Assembly (NCBI RefSeq): GCF_019063845.1
Contig: NZ_CP077683.1
Location: 1-64,000 of the forward strand
DNA: 64,000 bases
Source: Geomonas subterranea
GTDB taxonomy: Bacteria > Desulfobacterota > Desulfuromonadia > Geobacterales > Geobacteraceae
Reading direction: 5' to 3'
Part shown: positions 37,923 through 47,173 of the stretch, piece by piece
Layout of the letters: each line of letters starts with the position of its first letter
Numbering within the stretch: the stretch's first letter is position 1
Notes under the pieces: generated by a model
Databases searched by the model: none
The model's input: the letters and a program-made list of their open reading frames with translations, nothing else
Told to the model about the DNA's origin: nothing
Position numbers and translations under genes: made by a program

Positions 37923-38452
37923 AGTATCCTCCTTTGATAGTCACTGCATAGTGAAACCCCAAGGATCATGACCCGCGCCTTTCACCGTCCCTCCTTTCTG
38001 CAGGTGTGACGACAAGTGTAAGACTTTCCGTCATTTCTTCAAGCCACTCCACGCCCAAAGCACCCATCAGGTTCCGGCTCCTCCCCCTTCGAGTACCTCG
38101 ATACGATGGTCCGGACGCGGTTTTCGCCCTCTCGCGTACGCAAGGGGGACCGGGTAGAGGGCACGCCTTCGGTACTTCCGCTTTGACACGGATGAAGTAA
38201 CTCTATATATTGCGGTTGATTTGTCGGGGCAAATGAGAGTTGATAATGAATGCGGGGGCATTTCGCGGATTGAAGGGAGGATATACGGTTTTCTGTCCAT
38301 CCCCCCAATCGGCGTGAATTCCGGATATGGCCCGCAAGGTTTCCAGCTGCTTATGAAGGCCGGATGATTATAGAGTTATCGCGTATTCGCAGTGGTGAGG
38401 AAGATGACAGCAATTCTGCCTAATAAGTAGTTGGACGAAATGGGAGAACGGG
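37923..38452. other. Intergenic boundary of an AT-richer island
   Basis: No gene or RNA recognised. Base composition shifts from GC-rich to AT-richer at about 38190-38450, marking the left side of the island that continues to about 41800. Confidence 0.5.
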
Positions 38453-38920
38453 ATGAAACTCGATTGCACCAACTTTTATGACGAAATTGAAGCTTTTGCG
38501 GCATTCCCAGAAAAAATAACAAACGTGACGGCAGAAGAATTCAAGAAGGTGTTTGGCTGCGAAGCGGCTGAAAAATCCAAAGAAGTGGTGTATGTGTGGA
38601 GGAGCGAGAGAAAGATAAAAATATTAAAAGGCGAAAGTGACATTCTTTACATCGGCCAGACAAAGCAAAGCTTTCGCGACAGATATTACAAATATGCGGG
38701 AATGCACGCGACTTCCAAAGCAAATTCTCTGAAATTTAAACATATAATTGATATTTATGGTGCAATAACAATATCCGTGGCTCATTTTTCAAAATTTGCA
38801 GATTCCCTCCAGAAAGCTGAAGGCCAACTACTTTGGTGGTATTTTCAGAATCATTGTGAGTATCCACCCATAAACTATACACAGACAAAGATTAGGAATG
38901 ATGCCTTCCAATTACTGTGA
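38453..38920 (+). CDS. GIY-YIG-like nuclease-domain protein
   Basis: 155 aa, AT-rich. Central motif VYVWRSE followed about 16 residues later by ILYIGQTKQSFRDRYYKY, the GIY-YIG core with its catalytic Arg; WYFQNH could carry a late conserved acidic or aromatic site. Such domains occur in homing endonucleases, restriction enzymes and repair proteins. It is small, single-domain, and sits at the start of an accessory island, so a mobile or defence role is possible; inference. Confidence 0.72.
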   Translation: MKLDCTNFYDEIEAFAAFPEKITNVTAEEFKKVFGCEAAEKSKEVVYVWRSERKIKILKGESDILYIGQTKQSFRDRYYKYAGMHATSKANSLKFKHIIDIYGAITISVAHFSKFADSLQKAEGQLLWWYFQNHCEYPPINYTQTKIRNDAFQLL

Positions 38921-39008
38921 GAAGAGTACAACAAGGCGGCGGCACTCAGTTTCTGCTCCGGTGCGCCCCCACGACGTTGAGCATCAGAAATGACATTAAA
39001 GAGCAAAT

Positions 39009-40247
39009 ATGCCTGACTACCGACGTAATCACTATGTACCCGAGTGGTATCAGAAACGATTCCTCCCGAAAGGCCAGCGCTTTTATTACTTAGACCTGAA
39101 GCCGGAGACAGTTGTTTCGAACGGCCACAAATACCACCGGAGAGCTCTTCTCCGGTGGGGGGCTGAAAAATGTTTTTGCGAGCAAGACCTGTACACCACT
39201 CGCTTTGGGAAGTGGGAGTCTACGGAGATAGAACAAAAGTTTTTCGGGAAGATTGACGATTCAGGAAGGGATGCAGTCGAATATTTCTCCACATACAACC
39301 ACGACAGCATAAGTTACGAAGCGCTTTACGCCATGCTGCCGTACATGACGGTGCAAAAACTCAGGACCCCAAAAGGACTTAAGAATCTTGCCCAAGCTGC
39401 AAGGTTGGATAATAAAAACCTTATTCTTTTTAAGCTTCAAGAGATCCAACAGATTTTCTGTGCCCTCTGGAGCGAGTGTATTTGGACCATTGCAGATGCC
39501 TCTGATTGTCGGACGAAATTCTTGGTCAGCGACCATCCTGTAACGGTTTACAACAAAGCTTGCTTCCCCTTGTCGGCATGGTGCAGGGACTGTAATGATC
39601 CAGGAATTTGGCTTTCCGCAAGCCACACGCTTTTTCCTCTCAACCAAGACAAAATCCTGATTCTCACGAACCTGTCGTGGGTGCGAAATCCCTACAGCAA
39701 CCCCCTTGATCGGAGGCCAAATCCCAAGCTTTTCCGGCCGGCGGTCTTCAACTTCCTAAATATTCAAGTGGGAAGGAAGCTATCCGAGCTTGAGGTCGTT
39801 GAAATCAACTACGTGCTTAAGCAGCGAGCTTGGAGGTATATTGCCGCAGCCGAGAAAGAGTGGCTTTACCCTGAGCGTCACCTCAAAACGCAGAACTGGG
39901 ACAAGCTTGGCAGCGGGTACCTCTTTATGCCTGACCCTCGCTCTGTCTCCTTTTCTTCTGAGATCTTAATCGGTTATACGAACCAGCATGTCCAAGGATT
40001 TGACGCCTATGGCAGGAGACCTTGGCATCCAGAGTACAACGGCAAAGACGAGCAAAATAGGGAGTGGGCGACATTCCAGGCATTTAAGGGGGAGTTTGCG
40101 AGGCTGTTCGGCCCAAAGCACAGGGGCAGTAGTAATGACTTCGGGAATTTCCACCTTGGACCGCGCGAGGACAGCCCACAGCTCCACGAATCACACCTGC
40201 AAGCTGAGCGTCGCTATAGCAAAAATCGCTACAAGAAAAGACGGTAA
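39009..40247 (+). CDS. DUF4238 protein
   Basis: 412 aa. It starts with the family hallmark R-N-H-Y-V-P-E-W-Y-Q-K-R-F. Later blocks FLVSDHPV and LFPLNQDKILIL are also typical. No signal, membrane or known catalytic motif. DUF4238 genes are scattered on mobile islands and are often considered defence-associated; no experimental role is known to me. Codon use is AT-richer than the flanking chromosome. Confidence 0.85.
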   Translation: MPDYRRNHYVPEWYQKRFLPKGQRFYYLDLKPETVVSNGHKYHRRALLRWGAEKCFCEQDLYTTRFGKWESTEIEQKFFGKIDDSGRDAVEYFSTYNHDSISYEALYAMLPYMTVQKLRTPKGLKNLAQAARLDNKNLILFKLQEIQQIFCALWSECIWTIADASDCRTKFLVSDHPVTVYNKACFPLSAWCRDCNDPGIWLSASHTLFPLNQDKILILTNLSWVRNPYSNPLDRRPNPKLFRPAVFNFLNIQVGRKLSELEVVEINYVLKQRAWRYIAAAEKEWLYPERHLKTQNWDKLGSGYLFMPDPRSVSFSSEILIGYTNQHVQGFDAYGRRPWHPEYNGKDEQNREWATFQAFKGEFARLFGPKHRGSSNDFGNFHLGPREDSPQLHESHLQAERRYSKNRYKKRR

Positions 40248-40351
40248 ATTTGAGTGGGAATCGTCCCTCTCAACCAGCGGCAAGACCGGTCGGTACCGGT
40301 CAGCCTTATGGCGTTGGTCAGTTTAAAGATGAGTACTAATTGGAGGAATAA

Positions 40352-41047
40352 ATGGTAGTTAAATGTCCATTTTGTGATTTTTCGGGAAATGTTGATGCTG
40401 CAAAGATACCCGAGGAAGGTAAGATAACGCGGTGCCCTAAGTGCGCAAAAGAGTTTGCAATATCAAAAAAAGAAGTTAACGAAAATATGAATAATACAAC
40501 TACCTGCCCAAAATGCAGCAATATCCAGACAAACCAAGAAATATGTGAAAAATGTGGAGTTGTATTCTCAAAGTATAAAAAGAATAACATTACTAATAGA
40601 AGTACAGAATTTATAGATACTTCTAATTGCAACAAGCCATCTGAGATAAATGAGGATAAAAGTTACAATCTTGAATTAGTTAACCAATCAAAGCTTTTGG
40701 TGAAGTCATCTATTGCTATTATAATGATAATGGTATTGACTTTGGCAGGCTATGTTGTGCTTAGATCTAATAGTTGGGAATATAAGGTAGTGAAATTGAA
40801 CGGCAGTATGGAACGAACTGGCGCCGACGCTTTTAAAGTCACAACCATAGTTCCATCTGAGGAAAACATTAATAAATACGGTCGTGACGGGTGGGAGCTA
40901 GTTAGCTCACATCTTGAATACGAAACTGCTTATCCTAATTTTGGTAATACAGACTATGTCACAGGGATTCAACCAAATGTGAGACCGCAGAGCTTAGTGT
41001 TAATATTTAAGCGTAAAGGCAAGTTATTTGGGCCTAAGGGGACGTAG
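40352..41047 (+). CDS. Zinc-ribbon membrane protein with DUF4177-like C-terminus
   Basis: 231 aa, strongly AT-rich; the ATG follows TTGGAGGAATAA. Two zinc ribbons: MJ0042-type CPFC/CPKC (5-31) and CPKC/CEKC (about 52-68). One membrane helix (about 117-137, IAIIMIMVLTLAGYVVL) leads to a C-terminal domain with SWEYKVVKLNG and GRDGWELVSSH, like DUF4177. Role unknown. The topology places the ribbons in the cytoplasm. Confidence 0.78.
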   Translation: MVVKCPFCDFSGNVDAAKIPEEGKITRCPKCAKEFAISKKEVNENMNNTTTCPKCSNIQTNQEICEKCGVVFSKYKKNNITNRSTEFIDTSNCNKPSEINEDKSYNLELVNQSKLLVKSSIAIIMIMVLTLAGYVVLRSNSWEYKVVKLNGSMERTGADAFKVTTIVPSEENINKYGRDGWELVSSHLEYETAYPNFGNTDYVTGIQPNVRPQSLVLIFKRKGKLFGPKGT

Positions 41048-41173
41048 TTGATTAGCTGAGTAGGAGGACGCTGACGTTGAAGGTATTGAGGTATATGGGG
41101 ATAGTGACGACTGGAACCAGTCGAGATAAACCTGCGCCGGGGACAATTGCTGCTACTCAACCAGGGACTAAAC

Positions 41174-41785
41174 ATGCACCCAAAAATCTACACAGTTACA
41201 GCAATAACAGCTTTACTTGCGGCCTGTGCAACACCGCCCGTCGCTCCTTCGTCAACCCAGGGCGCGAATACCGCCGCGTTGTACATTACTGATGGCAATA
41301 AAGCTGGTTTCTCCATTTATCAGAATGGGCGGATGGTGGTTGCCCCGTTGGAAAACGGCTACCTGACCTACCGGTTAACGAACCGCAGCTTCACCATCAG
41401 GACCAAATTCCAAAGCCTGCGGATATACCTTGCAGAAAAGGACGCCGGAGAATTCAGGCAAAGTAAAAAGACGAGGTTGAATGTGCTTTCCTCGGTGTTG
41501 GCTGGAGCGTCAGAAAGCAACTCCGACACCTTGTTTGTAGCAGATCACACCGACCCCCTGTCGTCCAATAACTCCATAGACAGTTACAGCGGGCTGAAAA
41601 CGAGTACAGGATCTGAAAATTCCTATGCAGTGGGTAATTTTTATTTCCTGAAAACCGGCAAAGAAGTCTCTCTGCCAAAGTACGCAGGGACTTTGTTTGG
41701 CTATGCATGGGTTGATCTCAATGGGGACCAAAAAATCGGACTTGATGAAGTCTCCAAAATCAAGCTTCTTATCAACACAAAGTGA
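41174..41785 (+). CDS. Putative lipoprotein, hypothetical
   Basis: 203 aa from ATG 41174, which opens a lipoprotein signal (ITALLAACA; lipobox Cys at residue 18). An upstream in-frame ATG at 41147 would spoil the signal. The rest is beta-rich (AALYITDGNKAGFSIYQNG), with no named domain; DLNGDQKIGLDEV near the C-terminus resembles an EF-hand/dockerin-type calcium loop. It closes the AT-richer island. Confidence 0.75.
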   Translation: MHPKIYTVTAITALLAACATPPVAPSSTQGANTAALYITDGNKAGFSIYQNGRMVVAPLENGYLTYRLTNRSFTIRTKFQSLRIYLAEKDAGEFRQSKKTRLNVLSSVLAGASESNSDTLFVADHTDPLSSNNSIDSYSGLKTSTGSENSYAVGNFYFLKTGKEVSLPKYAGTLFGYAWVDLNGDQKIGLDEVSKIKLLINTK

Positions 41786-41801
41786 TGGGCACACTGAAGG
41801 G

Positions 41802-41870
41802 AAAAGGGGACAGGCTACTTTTGTTAGTTGTGGCAGCAGCAGACAACTGAAAAGTAGCCTGTCCCCTTTT
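41802..41870. repeat. REP-like palindrome with 21-bp perfect arms
   Basis: The left arm (41802-41822, AAAAGGGGACAGGCTACTTT plus one T) is the exact inverse of 41850-41870; a short inner pair AGTTGT/ACAACT extends it. It may also act as a terminator for the lipoprotein gene. Confidence 0.85.
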
Positions 41871-42009
41871 CCTCTGTCCACTCTCAGGGGGGCGGTCTTC
41901 GGCGAAACCTCATCCTGCAAGGCACGTCAGTTGTCAGGCGCGGATTTCCCGGTATGCTCATTGACTCAAGATAACTGACTCAGAGAGCTGCTTCTCTCAG
42001 GGAGGGATA

Positions 42010-42792
42010 ATGGAATTTAAAAATCTGCTGTGGGATGTAAAGGACGGCGTCGTGACGGTGACGGTGAACCGTCCTTCGGCGATGAATGCCATGACGCCCG
42101 AAACTCTGGAGGAACTGCAGCGCGTGGTCGCGGGGATAGAGCACGACGATGAGATCCGTGCCGCCGTCATTACCGGGGCGGGCACAAAGGCGTTCGTGGC
42201 GGGCGCGGACATCTCGCTCATGCGGGACATGACTTCGACGCAGGCACGCAACCTGGCGCTCAAGGCCCATGGCATCTTCGGTGCCATCGAGCGCTCCTCC
42301 AAGCCCTTCATCGCCGCGGTCAACGGCTATGCCCTGGGGGGCGGCTGCGAGCTTGCCATGGCCTGCGATATCCGCATCGCTTCAGACAATGCCAGGTTTG
42401 GTCAGCCGGAGATCAACATCGGAATCCTCCCCGGTTTCGGCGGCTCGCAACGGCTCCCCCGGCTGGTCGGGAAGGGAAGGGCGCTGGAGATCATCCTCAC
42501 AGGGGATATGGTCGATGCCGCGGAGGCTCTCCGCATCGGTCTGGTGAACCGGGTAGTGCCCCAGGGAGAACTGCTGGCCGAGGCGCAGGGACTGGCGGCC
42601 AGGATCGCCTCCAAGGGGAAGGTTGCCGCGAGGCTTTGCAAGGAGGCCGTAGTCAACGGCCTGGAGATGGATCTCGCCCGCGCCTGCGCCTATGAGGCCG
42701 AACTTTTCGGCTACAGCTTCGCCACCGCCGACCAGAAGGAGGGGATGAGCGCTTTCCTGGAAAAACGGGCGCCCGTTTTCCAGGATCGCTAG
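42010..42792 (+). CDS. Enoyl-CoA hydratase/crotonase family protein
   Basis: 260 aa; ATG preceded by AGGGAGGGATA. Crotonase fold with the oxyanion-hole blocks AFVAGADISLM (near 60-70) and GYALGGGCELAMACD, and the catalytic Glu region FGQPEINIGILPGFGGSQRL retaining both Glu positions expected of a hydratase. Likely short-chain 3-hydroxyacyl-CoA dehydration in fatty-acid or butyrate metabolism. A methyltransferase gene follows 50 nt later. Confidence 0.92.
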   Translation: MEFKNLLWDVKDGVVTVTVNRPSAMNAMTPETLEELQRVVAGIEHDDEIRAAVITGAGTKAFVAGADISLMRDMTSTQARNLALKAHGIFGAIERSSKPFIAAVNGYALGGGCELAMACDIRIASDNARFGQPEINIGILPGFGGSQRLPRLVGKGRALEIILTGDMVDAAEALRIGLVNRVVPQGELLAEAQGLAARIASKGKVAARLCKEAVVNGLEMDLARACAYEAELFGYSFATADQKEGMSAFLEKRAPVFQDR

Positions 42793-42842
42793 GACCGTTG
42801 CTGGGTGGCAGGTCTGATTTTTACGAAAGAGGTACCTGATTG

Positions 42843-43616
42843 ATGGCCAAGGGCAGAGAGCAGTCACACCGGGATGCGATCATACAGCAATTCTCGCAGC
42901 AGGCCGTACCATTCACGCAGGTGCCGGGGCATTACGACGCGCTACAGCTCCTGGTGGAGATGTCGGGTGTCGGCAAGCTCGACGAAGTCCTCGACGTGGC
43001 GTGCGGCCCGGGGCTCGTTGCCTGCGAGTTCGCCAGATATGCAAAGCATGTGACAGGGGTGGACATTACGCCCGCCATGATAGAGCAGGCAAGGCAGCGT
43101 CAAGACGAACAGCGGCTGGAAAATCTCTCCTGGGACATCGGTACGGCCGTCCCGCTGGCTTACCCGGACCGCTCGTTTTCCCTGATCATCACCCGCTACA
43201 GCTTTCACCATCTTCTGAAGCCGCAGGAAGCGCTGTCGGAAATGATCCGCGTCTCCCGCCCCGGCGGTGCCGTAATGGTGGCCGATGTCGCCATGCCGCC
43301 GGCAAAATCGGCGGCCTACGACCATTTGGAACTGATCCGCGACCCTTCCCACACCCATGCCTTGACCGAAGAAGAGTTCGAAGCACTGTTCCAGCGCTCC
43401 GGCCTGGTCGACTGTCGCAGGAGTGCTTACGGCGTGGACATCGAATTGGAGACGCAGATACGGGCGTCCTTTCCCAAGCCGGGTGATGACCGGGTGATTC
43501 GGGAGTTGGTGAGCGCCGATGTGGGAGTCGACAGGTTAGGCGTCAATGCGCGCGAGGAAGCCGGAAAGATCGTCTACACCGTGCCGATTGCTGTGTATGT
43601 GGGCAGGAAAAGGTAA
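42843..43616 (+). CDS. Class I SAM-dependent methyltransferase
   Basis: 257 aa; ATG 42843 is preferred to the adjacent TTG for spacing from GAAAGAGG. Motif I VLDVACGPGLVACEF, motif II TGVDITPAMI, and post-I/III blocks (RSFSLIITRYSFHH, RVSRPGGAVMVADV) are those of UbiE/COQ5-like methyltransferases. The substrate cannot be inferred. Confidence 0.92.
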   Translation: MAKGREQSHRDAIIQQFSQQAVPFTQVPGHYDALQLLVEMSGVGKLDEVLDVACGPGLVACEFARYAKHVTGVDITPAMIEQARQRQDEQRLENLSWDIGTAVPLAYPDRSFSLIITRYSFHHLLKPQEALSEMIRVSRPGGAVMVADVAMPPAKSAAYDHLELIRDPSHTHALTEEEFEALFQRSGLVDCRRSAYGVDIELETQIRASFPKPGDDRVIRELVSADVGVDRLGVNAREEAGKIVYTVPIAVYVGRKR

Positions 43617-43667
43617 AAAAGGGGAAGTGGAAATCAAAGGGGGAGAGCGACACCATCCGCCTGTTGT

Positions 43668-43994
43668 CTACTCCTTGGGTGCGGAAGCGTGCTTTTCGGT
43701 CAGCACCACATACTGTTCCAGAATGTTTTTACGGAAATTCTCCGGTATCTCATCCCATATCATCACGTCGACGCGGAATGGCAACGAACTCTCCTCAAAG
43801 GCCTCCTTCAGCGCGGAAACAGGCTCGCGTTGCCCCGGTGCGGCGAAAACAACCAGATCAAGATCCGACGCGGGACGGGAAGTCCACTTGACCCGTGAGC
43901 CGTAGGCCCATACCTCGGTGTCCGGTATGTAGCCTTGCAGCAGAGACATAACGGATTTCCGCTGTTCCGGGGTGATATCGATCGAATTCTTCAT
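43668..43994 (-). CDS. mntA: MntA-type nucleotidyltransferase antitoxin
   Basis: 108 aa; ATG 43994 overlaps the stop of the upstream HEPN gene (ATGA). Minimal nucleotidyltransferase with the GS-x10-D-x-D motif (YGSRVKWTSRPASDLDLVV) and a distal Asp in FRVDVMIWDEIP. In characterised MNT/HEPN pairs the MNT protein AMPylates a Tyr of the HEPN toxin. Order (toxin first) and overlap agree. Confidence 0.88.
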   Translation of the reverse strand: MKNSIDITPEQRKSVMSLLQGYIPDTEVWAYGSRVKWTSRPASDLDLVVFAAPGQREPVSALKEAFEESSLPFRVDVMIWDEIPENFRKNILEQYVVLTEKHASAPKE

Positions 43995-44410
43995 TTCCAC
44001 GTTTCACCGGTCATGGTCTGGTAAAGCCCAACGGCATCTCCGATAAAATCGCCCATCAGTCTCAGGCACTCTTCCGCCTTTTCGCCGCTGTAGTCGTGGG
44101 AGGTGTCGACACGGGCCTGGGCGTATCCCAGCCACCGTTCGACGGAGGGAAAAAGCTTGTTTTCGAAGCCGAGACGGAAAATCGGCTTGGGGCTGTTAGG
44201 GACATCGGGAATGCCCAGTTCTTCCGTCAGGTAGCGCTTCAGAATCTTCCACAGGCAGTCATAGCAGGTTTCAAAACGGTGCACAACCGACTCGGCGAGA
44301 GCTTCTCTGTCCAGTTGGGGGAGGTTTTCGCGCTCGCCTGACCTGCTATAGTTTTCAAACTGCAGCTCAAGATGCTTCAGGGATTTCTTGTATTTGTCAT
44401 AATCGATCAC
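43991..44410 (-). CDS. hepT: HEPN-domain toxin (HepT/HI0074-like)
   Basis: About 139 aa from GTG 44410 (after GGTGGGGGT); this start gives the usual family length and begins at VIDYDKYKKSLKHLELQFENY. A longer frame upstream exists but is not family-like. The RNase/AMPylation motif R-x4-H-x-Y is present as RVDTSHDY near residue 110. The HI0074 branch is recognised by the N-terminal helix pattern. It pairs with the overlapping MNT antitoxin. Confidence 0.85.
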   Translation of the reverse strand: MIDYDKYKKSLKHLELQFENYSRSGERENLPQLDREALAESVVHRFETCYDCLWKILKRYLTEELGIPDVPNSPKPIFRLGFENKLFPSVERWLGYAQARVDTSHDYSGEKAEECLRLMGDFIGDAVGLYQTMTGETWK

Positions 44411-44622
44411 GCGCGGACCCCCACCCTGTCCTGACAATATTGCTGCTGTTCGTGCCGCCGCGTCAACGGCCGCCATTCCTGACCACTTTTGCTTTAGAAG
44501 GTTAGAAATAACTGAGACGATAGCAGTTTTCTGGTTGTTTTTCCAGCCCTTTGACGTGGCATTAGCGGGGAGGCTCTGCCCGAGGTTACGCTGGTGCAAA
44601 GAAAGACACTTGTACCCAGCGC

Positions 44623-44657
44623 AAAAAGGCCCGCCGGAACTAATCGGCGGGCCTTTT
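44623..44657 (-). terminator. Terminator of nrdJ
   Basis: AAAAGGCCCGCCG (44624-44636) pairs with CGGCGGGCCTTTT (44645-44657); on the minus strand five T follow. Confidence 0.9.
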
Positions 44658-44698
44658 CTCAGCTGCGTCTTGATTTTACCGTCTTAATTCTTTTTACC

Positions 44699-46936
44699 TT
44701 ACGCACACTCGGAGTAGCCGCAGACGCGGCAGACGGCGCAGCCACCTTCGTGCTCCACCACGCCACCACACTCGGGGCAGGCGCCACGATCGAAGGCGGG
44801 GGCTTCGATGACTTCGGCCACGCCGGTCAGCGAAAGGTGCGACTGGATGGCTTTTGCCACCGCGTCGGCGCAGGAAAGGACCTTGTTGTCGCCGAAACCG
44901 CTCGGCGCGTGGCAGGAGATGCCGAGGAGCTGCTTCACTACCTGGCGGCCCTGGATGCCGCTTCTCCAGGCGAGCGACACCATGCGGCCGATGGCCTCGC
45001 ACTGGGAGGCGGCGCAGCCGCCGGCTTTGCCCATGGTGGTGAAGACTTCGAAGAGGCCGGTGTTGTCCTCGTTGATGGTGATGTAGAGCGGACCGCAGCC
45101 GGTCTGCATCTGGTAGGTCCACCCTTTGAGGGCTTTGGGACGCTCGCGCTTGGCGTTGCGCTTGTCTTCGACATGCACCGGCGCAGCGGCGACCTTCGCT
45201 TCCTCCTTCTTGCCGACGGAGAGGACCTGCTCGTCACGGGAACCGTCACGGTAGATGGTGACGCCCTTGCAGTTGGTCTCGTAGGCCAGACGGTACACCT
45301 TCTCGACGTCCTCGACGGTGGCCTCGCGCGGGAAGTTGACGGTCTTCGAGACGGCGTTGTCGGTGTGACGCTGGAAGGCGGCCTGCATGGTGATGTGCTC
45401 TTCCGGGGTGATGTCGTGCGCGGTGACGAACACGTCGCGCACGTCCTCGGGGATCGTGCTTATGTCATGGACGGTACCGTGCTCGGCGATCCTCTGCATC
45501 AGCTCATCGGTGTAGAAGCCCTGCTCCTTGGCGATCTTCTCGAAGAGCGGGTTCACTTCGACCAGGATGTTCTTGTCCATCACCTGGCGCACGAAGCTGA
45601 CGGCGAAGAGGGGCTCGACGCCGGAGGAGGCGTTGGCGATGATGGAGATGGTGCCGGTCGGCGCGATGGTGGTGACGGTCGCGTTCCTGATCGGCGCGGC
45701 GCCGGGCTTGTCGTAGATGGAGCCCTTGAAGTTGGGGAAGGCGCCACGGGTTTTCGCCAGTTCGCGCGAGGCGATCTTCCCTTCCTCGTTGATGAACTGC
45801 ATCACCTTCTCGCCCAGTTCGACCGATTCCTCCGAGCCGTACGGGATGCCGAGCATGATCAGCATGTCCGCCCACCCCATGACGCCCAGACCGATCTTCC
45901 TGTTGGAGCGGGTCATCTCGTCGATCTGCTGCAGCGGATAGTTGTTCACCTCGATGACGTTGTCGAGGAAGTGGACGGCGGTGCGCACGACTTCACGCAG
46001 CTTGTCCCAGTCGACCTTGCCGTGCAGCACCATCTTGCCGAGGTTGATGGAGCCCAGGTTGCAGGACTCGTACGGCAGAAGCGGCTGCTCGCCGCAGGGG
46101 TTGGTGGACTCGATCTCGCCGATGTGCGGGGTCGGGTTGTCCTTGTTCAGACGGTCCAGGAAGATGATGCCCGGCTCGCCGTTCTCCCAGGCCTGCTTCA
46201 CGATGCGGTTGAACACCTTGCGCGCGTTCAGCGTGCCGGCCGGCTTCTTGTCGCGCGGGTTGAATATGGTGTAGTCGCGGTCCGCGTCGACCGCCTTCAT
46301 GAACTCCTCGGTGATGCCGACCGAGATGTTGAAGTTGTTCAGCTGGCGCTGGTCGTTCTTGCACATGATGAAGTCCATGATGTCCGGATGGTCGACACGC
46401 AGGATCGCCATGTTGGCGCCGCGGCGGGTGCCCCCCTGCTTGATGGTTTCCGTGGCGATGTCGAACACCCTCATGAAGGAGAGGGGGCCGCTGGAGATGC
46501 CGGTGGTCGACATGACCACGTCGTTGGCCGGACGCAGGCGCGAGAAGGAGAAGCCGGTGCCGCCGCCGGACTTGTGGATCAGCGCGGTGTTCTTGACGGA
46601 TTCGAAGATTTCCTCCATGCTGTCCCCCACCGGAAGCACGAAGCAGGCGGAGAGCTGCCCCAGCTCGCGCCCCGCGTTCATCAGGGTCGGGGAGTTGGGG
46701 AGGAACTCGAAGTTGGTCATCATGGTGTAGAACTTGTCGGAGAGTGCCGGGATGTCGGCCTTCTTGTCGAAGACGGCATCGGCCTGGGCGATCGCGGTCG
46801 CCACGCGGCGGAACATGTCGGCGGCAGTCTCAAGGGGCTTCCCGGCCTGGTCCCTCTTCAAATAGCGCTTCTCCAGCACCGTCAATGCGTTCTTGGTAAG
46901 GCCGGGGATGTGACCCTTTTCGACTGTTTTCTTCAT
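44699..46936 (-). CDS. nrdJ: Adenosylcobalamin-dependent (class II) ribonucleotide reductase
   Basis: 745 aa; ATG preceded by CCAAGGAGGACGAAAGG. It reduces ribonucleotides to deoxyribonucleotides without oxygen or a glycyl radical, fitting an anaerobe with B12. Motifs: FLPNSPTLMNAG, GQLSACFVLPV (first redox Cys), the radical-site triad in STNPCGEQPLLPYESCNLGSI, RNATVTTIAPTGTISIIA, and a C-terminal Cys-rich tail ACPECGG with CRVCGYSEC, which includes the shuttle Cys pair and a probable zinc site. Full length. NrdR-like boxes lie upstream. Confidence 0.97.
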   Translation of the reverse strand: MKKTVEKGHIPGLTKNALTVLEKRYLKRDQAGKPLETAADMFRRVATAIAQADAVFDKKADIPALSDKFYTMMTNFEFLPNSPTLMNAGRELGQLSACFVLPVGDSMEEIFESVKNTALIHKSGGGTGFSFSRLRPANDVVMSTTGISSGPLSFMRVFDIATETIKQGGTRRGANMAILRVDHPDIMDFIMCKNDQRQLNNFNISVGITEEFMKAVDADRDYTIFNPRDKKPAGTLNARKVFNRIVKQAWENGEPGIIFLDRLNKDNPTPHIGEIESTNPCGEQPLLPYESCNLGSINLGKMVLHGKVDWDKLREVVRTAVHFLDNVIEVNNYPLQQIDEMTRSNRKIGLGVMGWADMLIMLGIPYGSEESVELGEKVMQFINEEGKIASRELAKTRGAFPNFKGSIYDKPGAAPIRNATVTTIAPTGTISIIANASSGVEPLFAVSFVRQVMDKNILVEVNPLFEKIAKEQGFYTDELMQRIAEHGTVHDISTIPEDVRDVFVTAHDITPEEHITMQAAFQRHTDNAVSKTVNFPREATVEDVEKVYRLAYETNCKGVTIYRDGSRDEQVLSVGKKEEAKVAAAPVHVEDKRNAKRERPKALKGWTYQMQTGCGPLYITINEDNTGLFEVFTTMGKAGGCAASQCEAIGRMVSLAWRSGIQGRQVVKQLLGISCHAPSGFGDNKVLSCADAVAKAIQSHLSLTGVAEVIEAPAFDRGACPECGGVVEHEGGCAVCRVCGYSECA

Positions 46937-46989
46937 AACCTTTCGTCCTCCTTGGAATATTCAACATGTAGCCATGTCATTTGCGTGTG

Positions 46990-47036
46990 GCCCTATATTT
47001 TGTGGGCGGGCAGAAATAAACCACAACATGTATGAC
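46990..47036. promoter_or_regulatory. Candidate tandem NrdR boxes upstream of nrdJ
   Basis: Box 1 GCCCTATATTTTGTGG (46990-47005) matches the palindromic NrdR consensus at 11 of 16 positions, and box 2 CCACAACATGTATGAC (47021-47036) at 9 of 16, by eye. Their centres are 31 bp apart, a spacing typical of NrdR pairs. The region 46937-47173 holds no gene. Confidence 0.45.
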
Positions 47037-47173
47037 GAAGTCAAGCCTTAATAGATTAAAATTTTGGCTCTTCATAAAAAACGAAATTGCCGCTATTTAC
47101 GCCGCTGGGCCATTTACAAGCGGGGCGTCGCTGTGATATTGATGTGTGGTTAATTTTTCTGCCGGGAGTCGCC

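Noticed and set aside
44594..47035. 813-codon plus-strand open frame over nrdJ (also 24170-26500 over a chemoreceptor and 54344-56134 over kdpD)
   Set aside because: Shadow frames of clearly recognised genes on the other strand.
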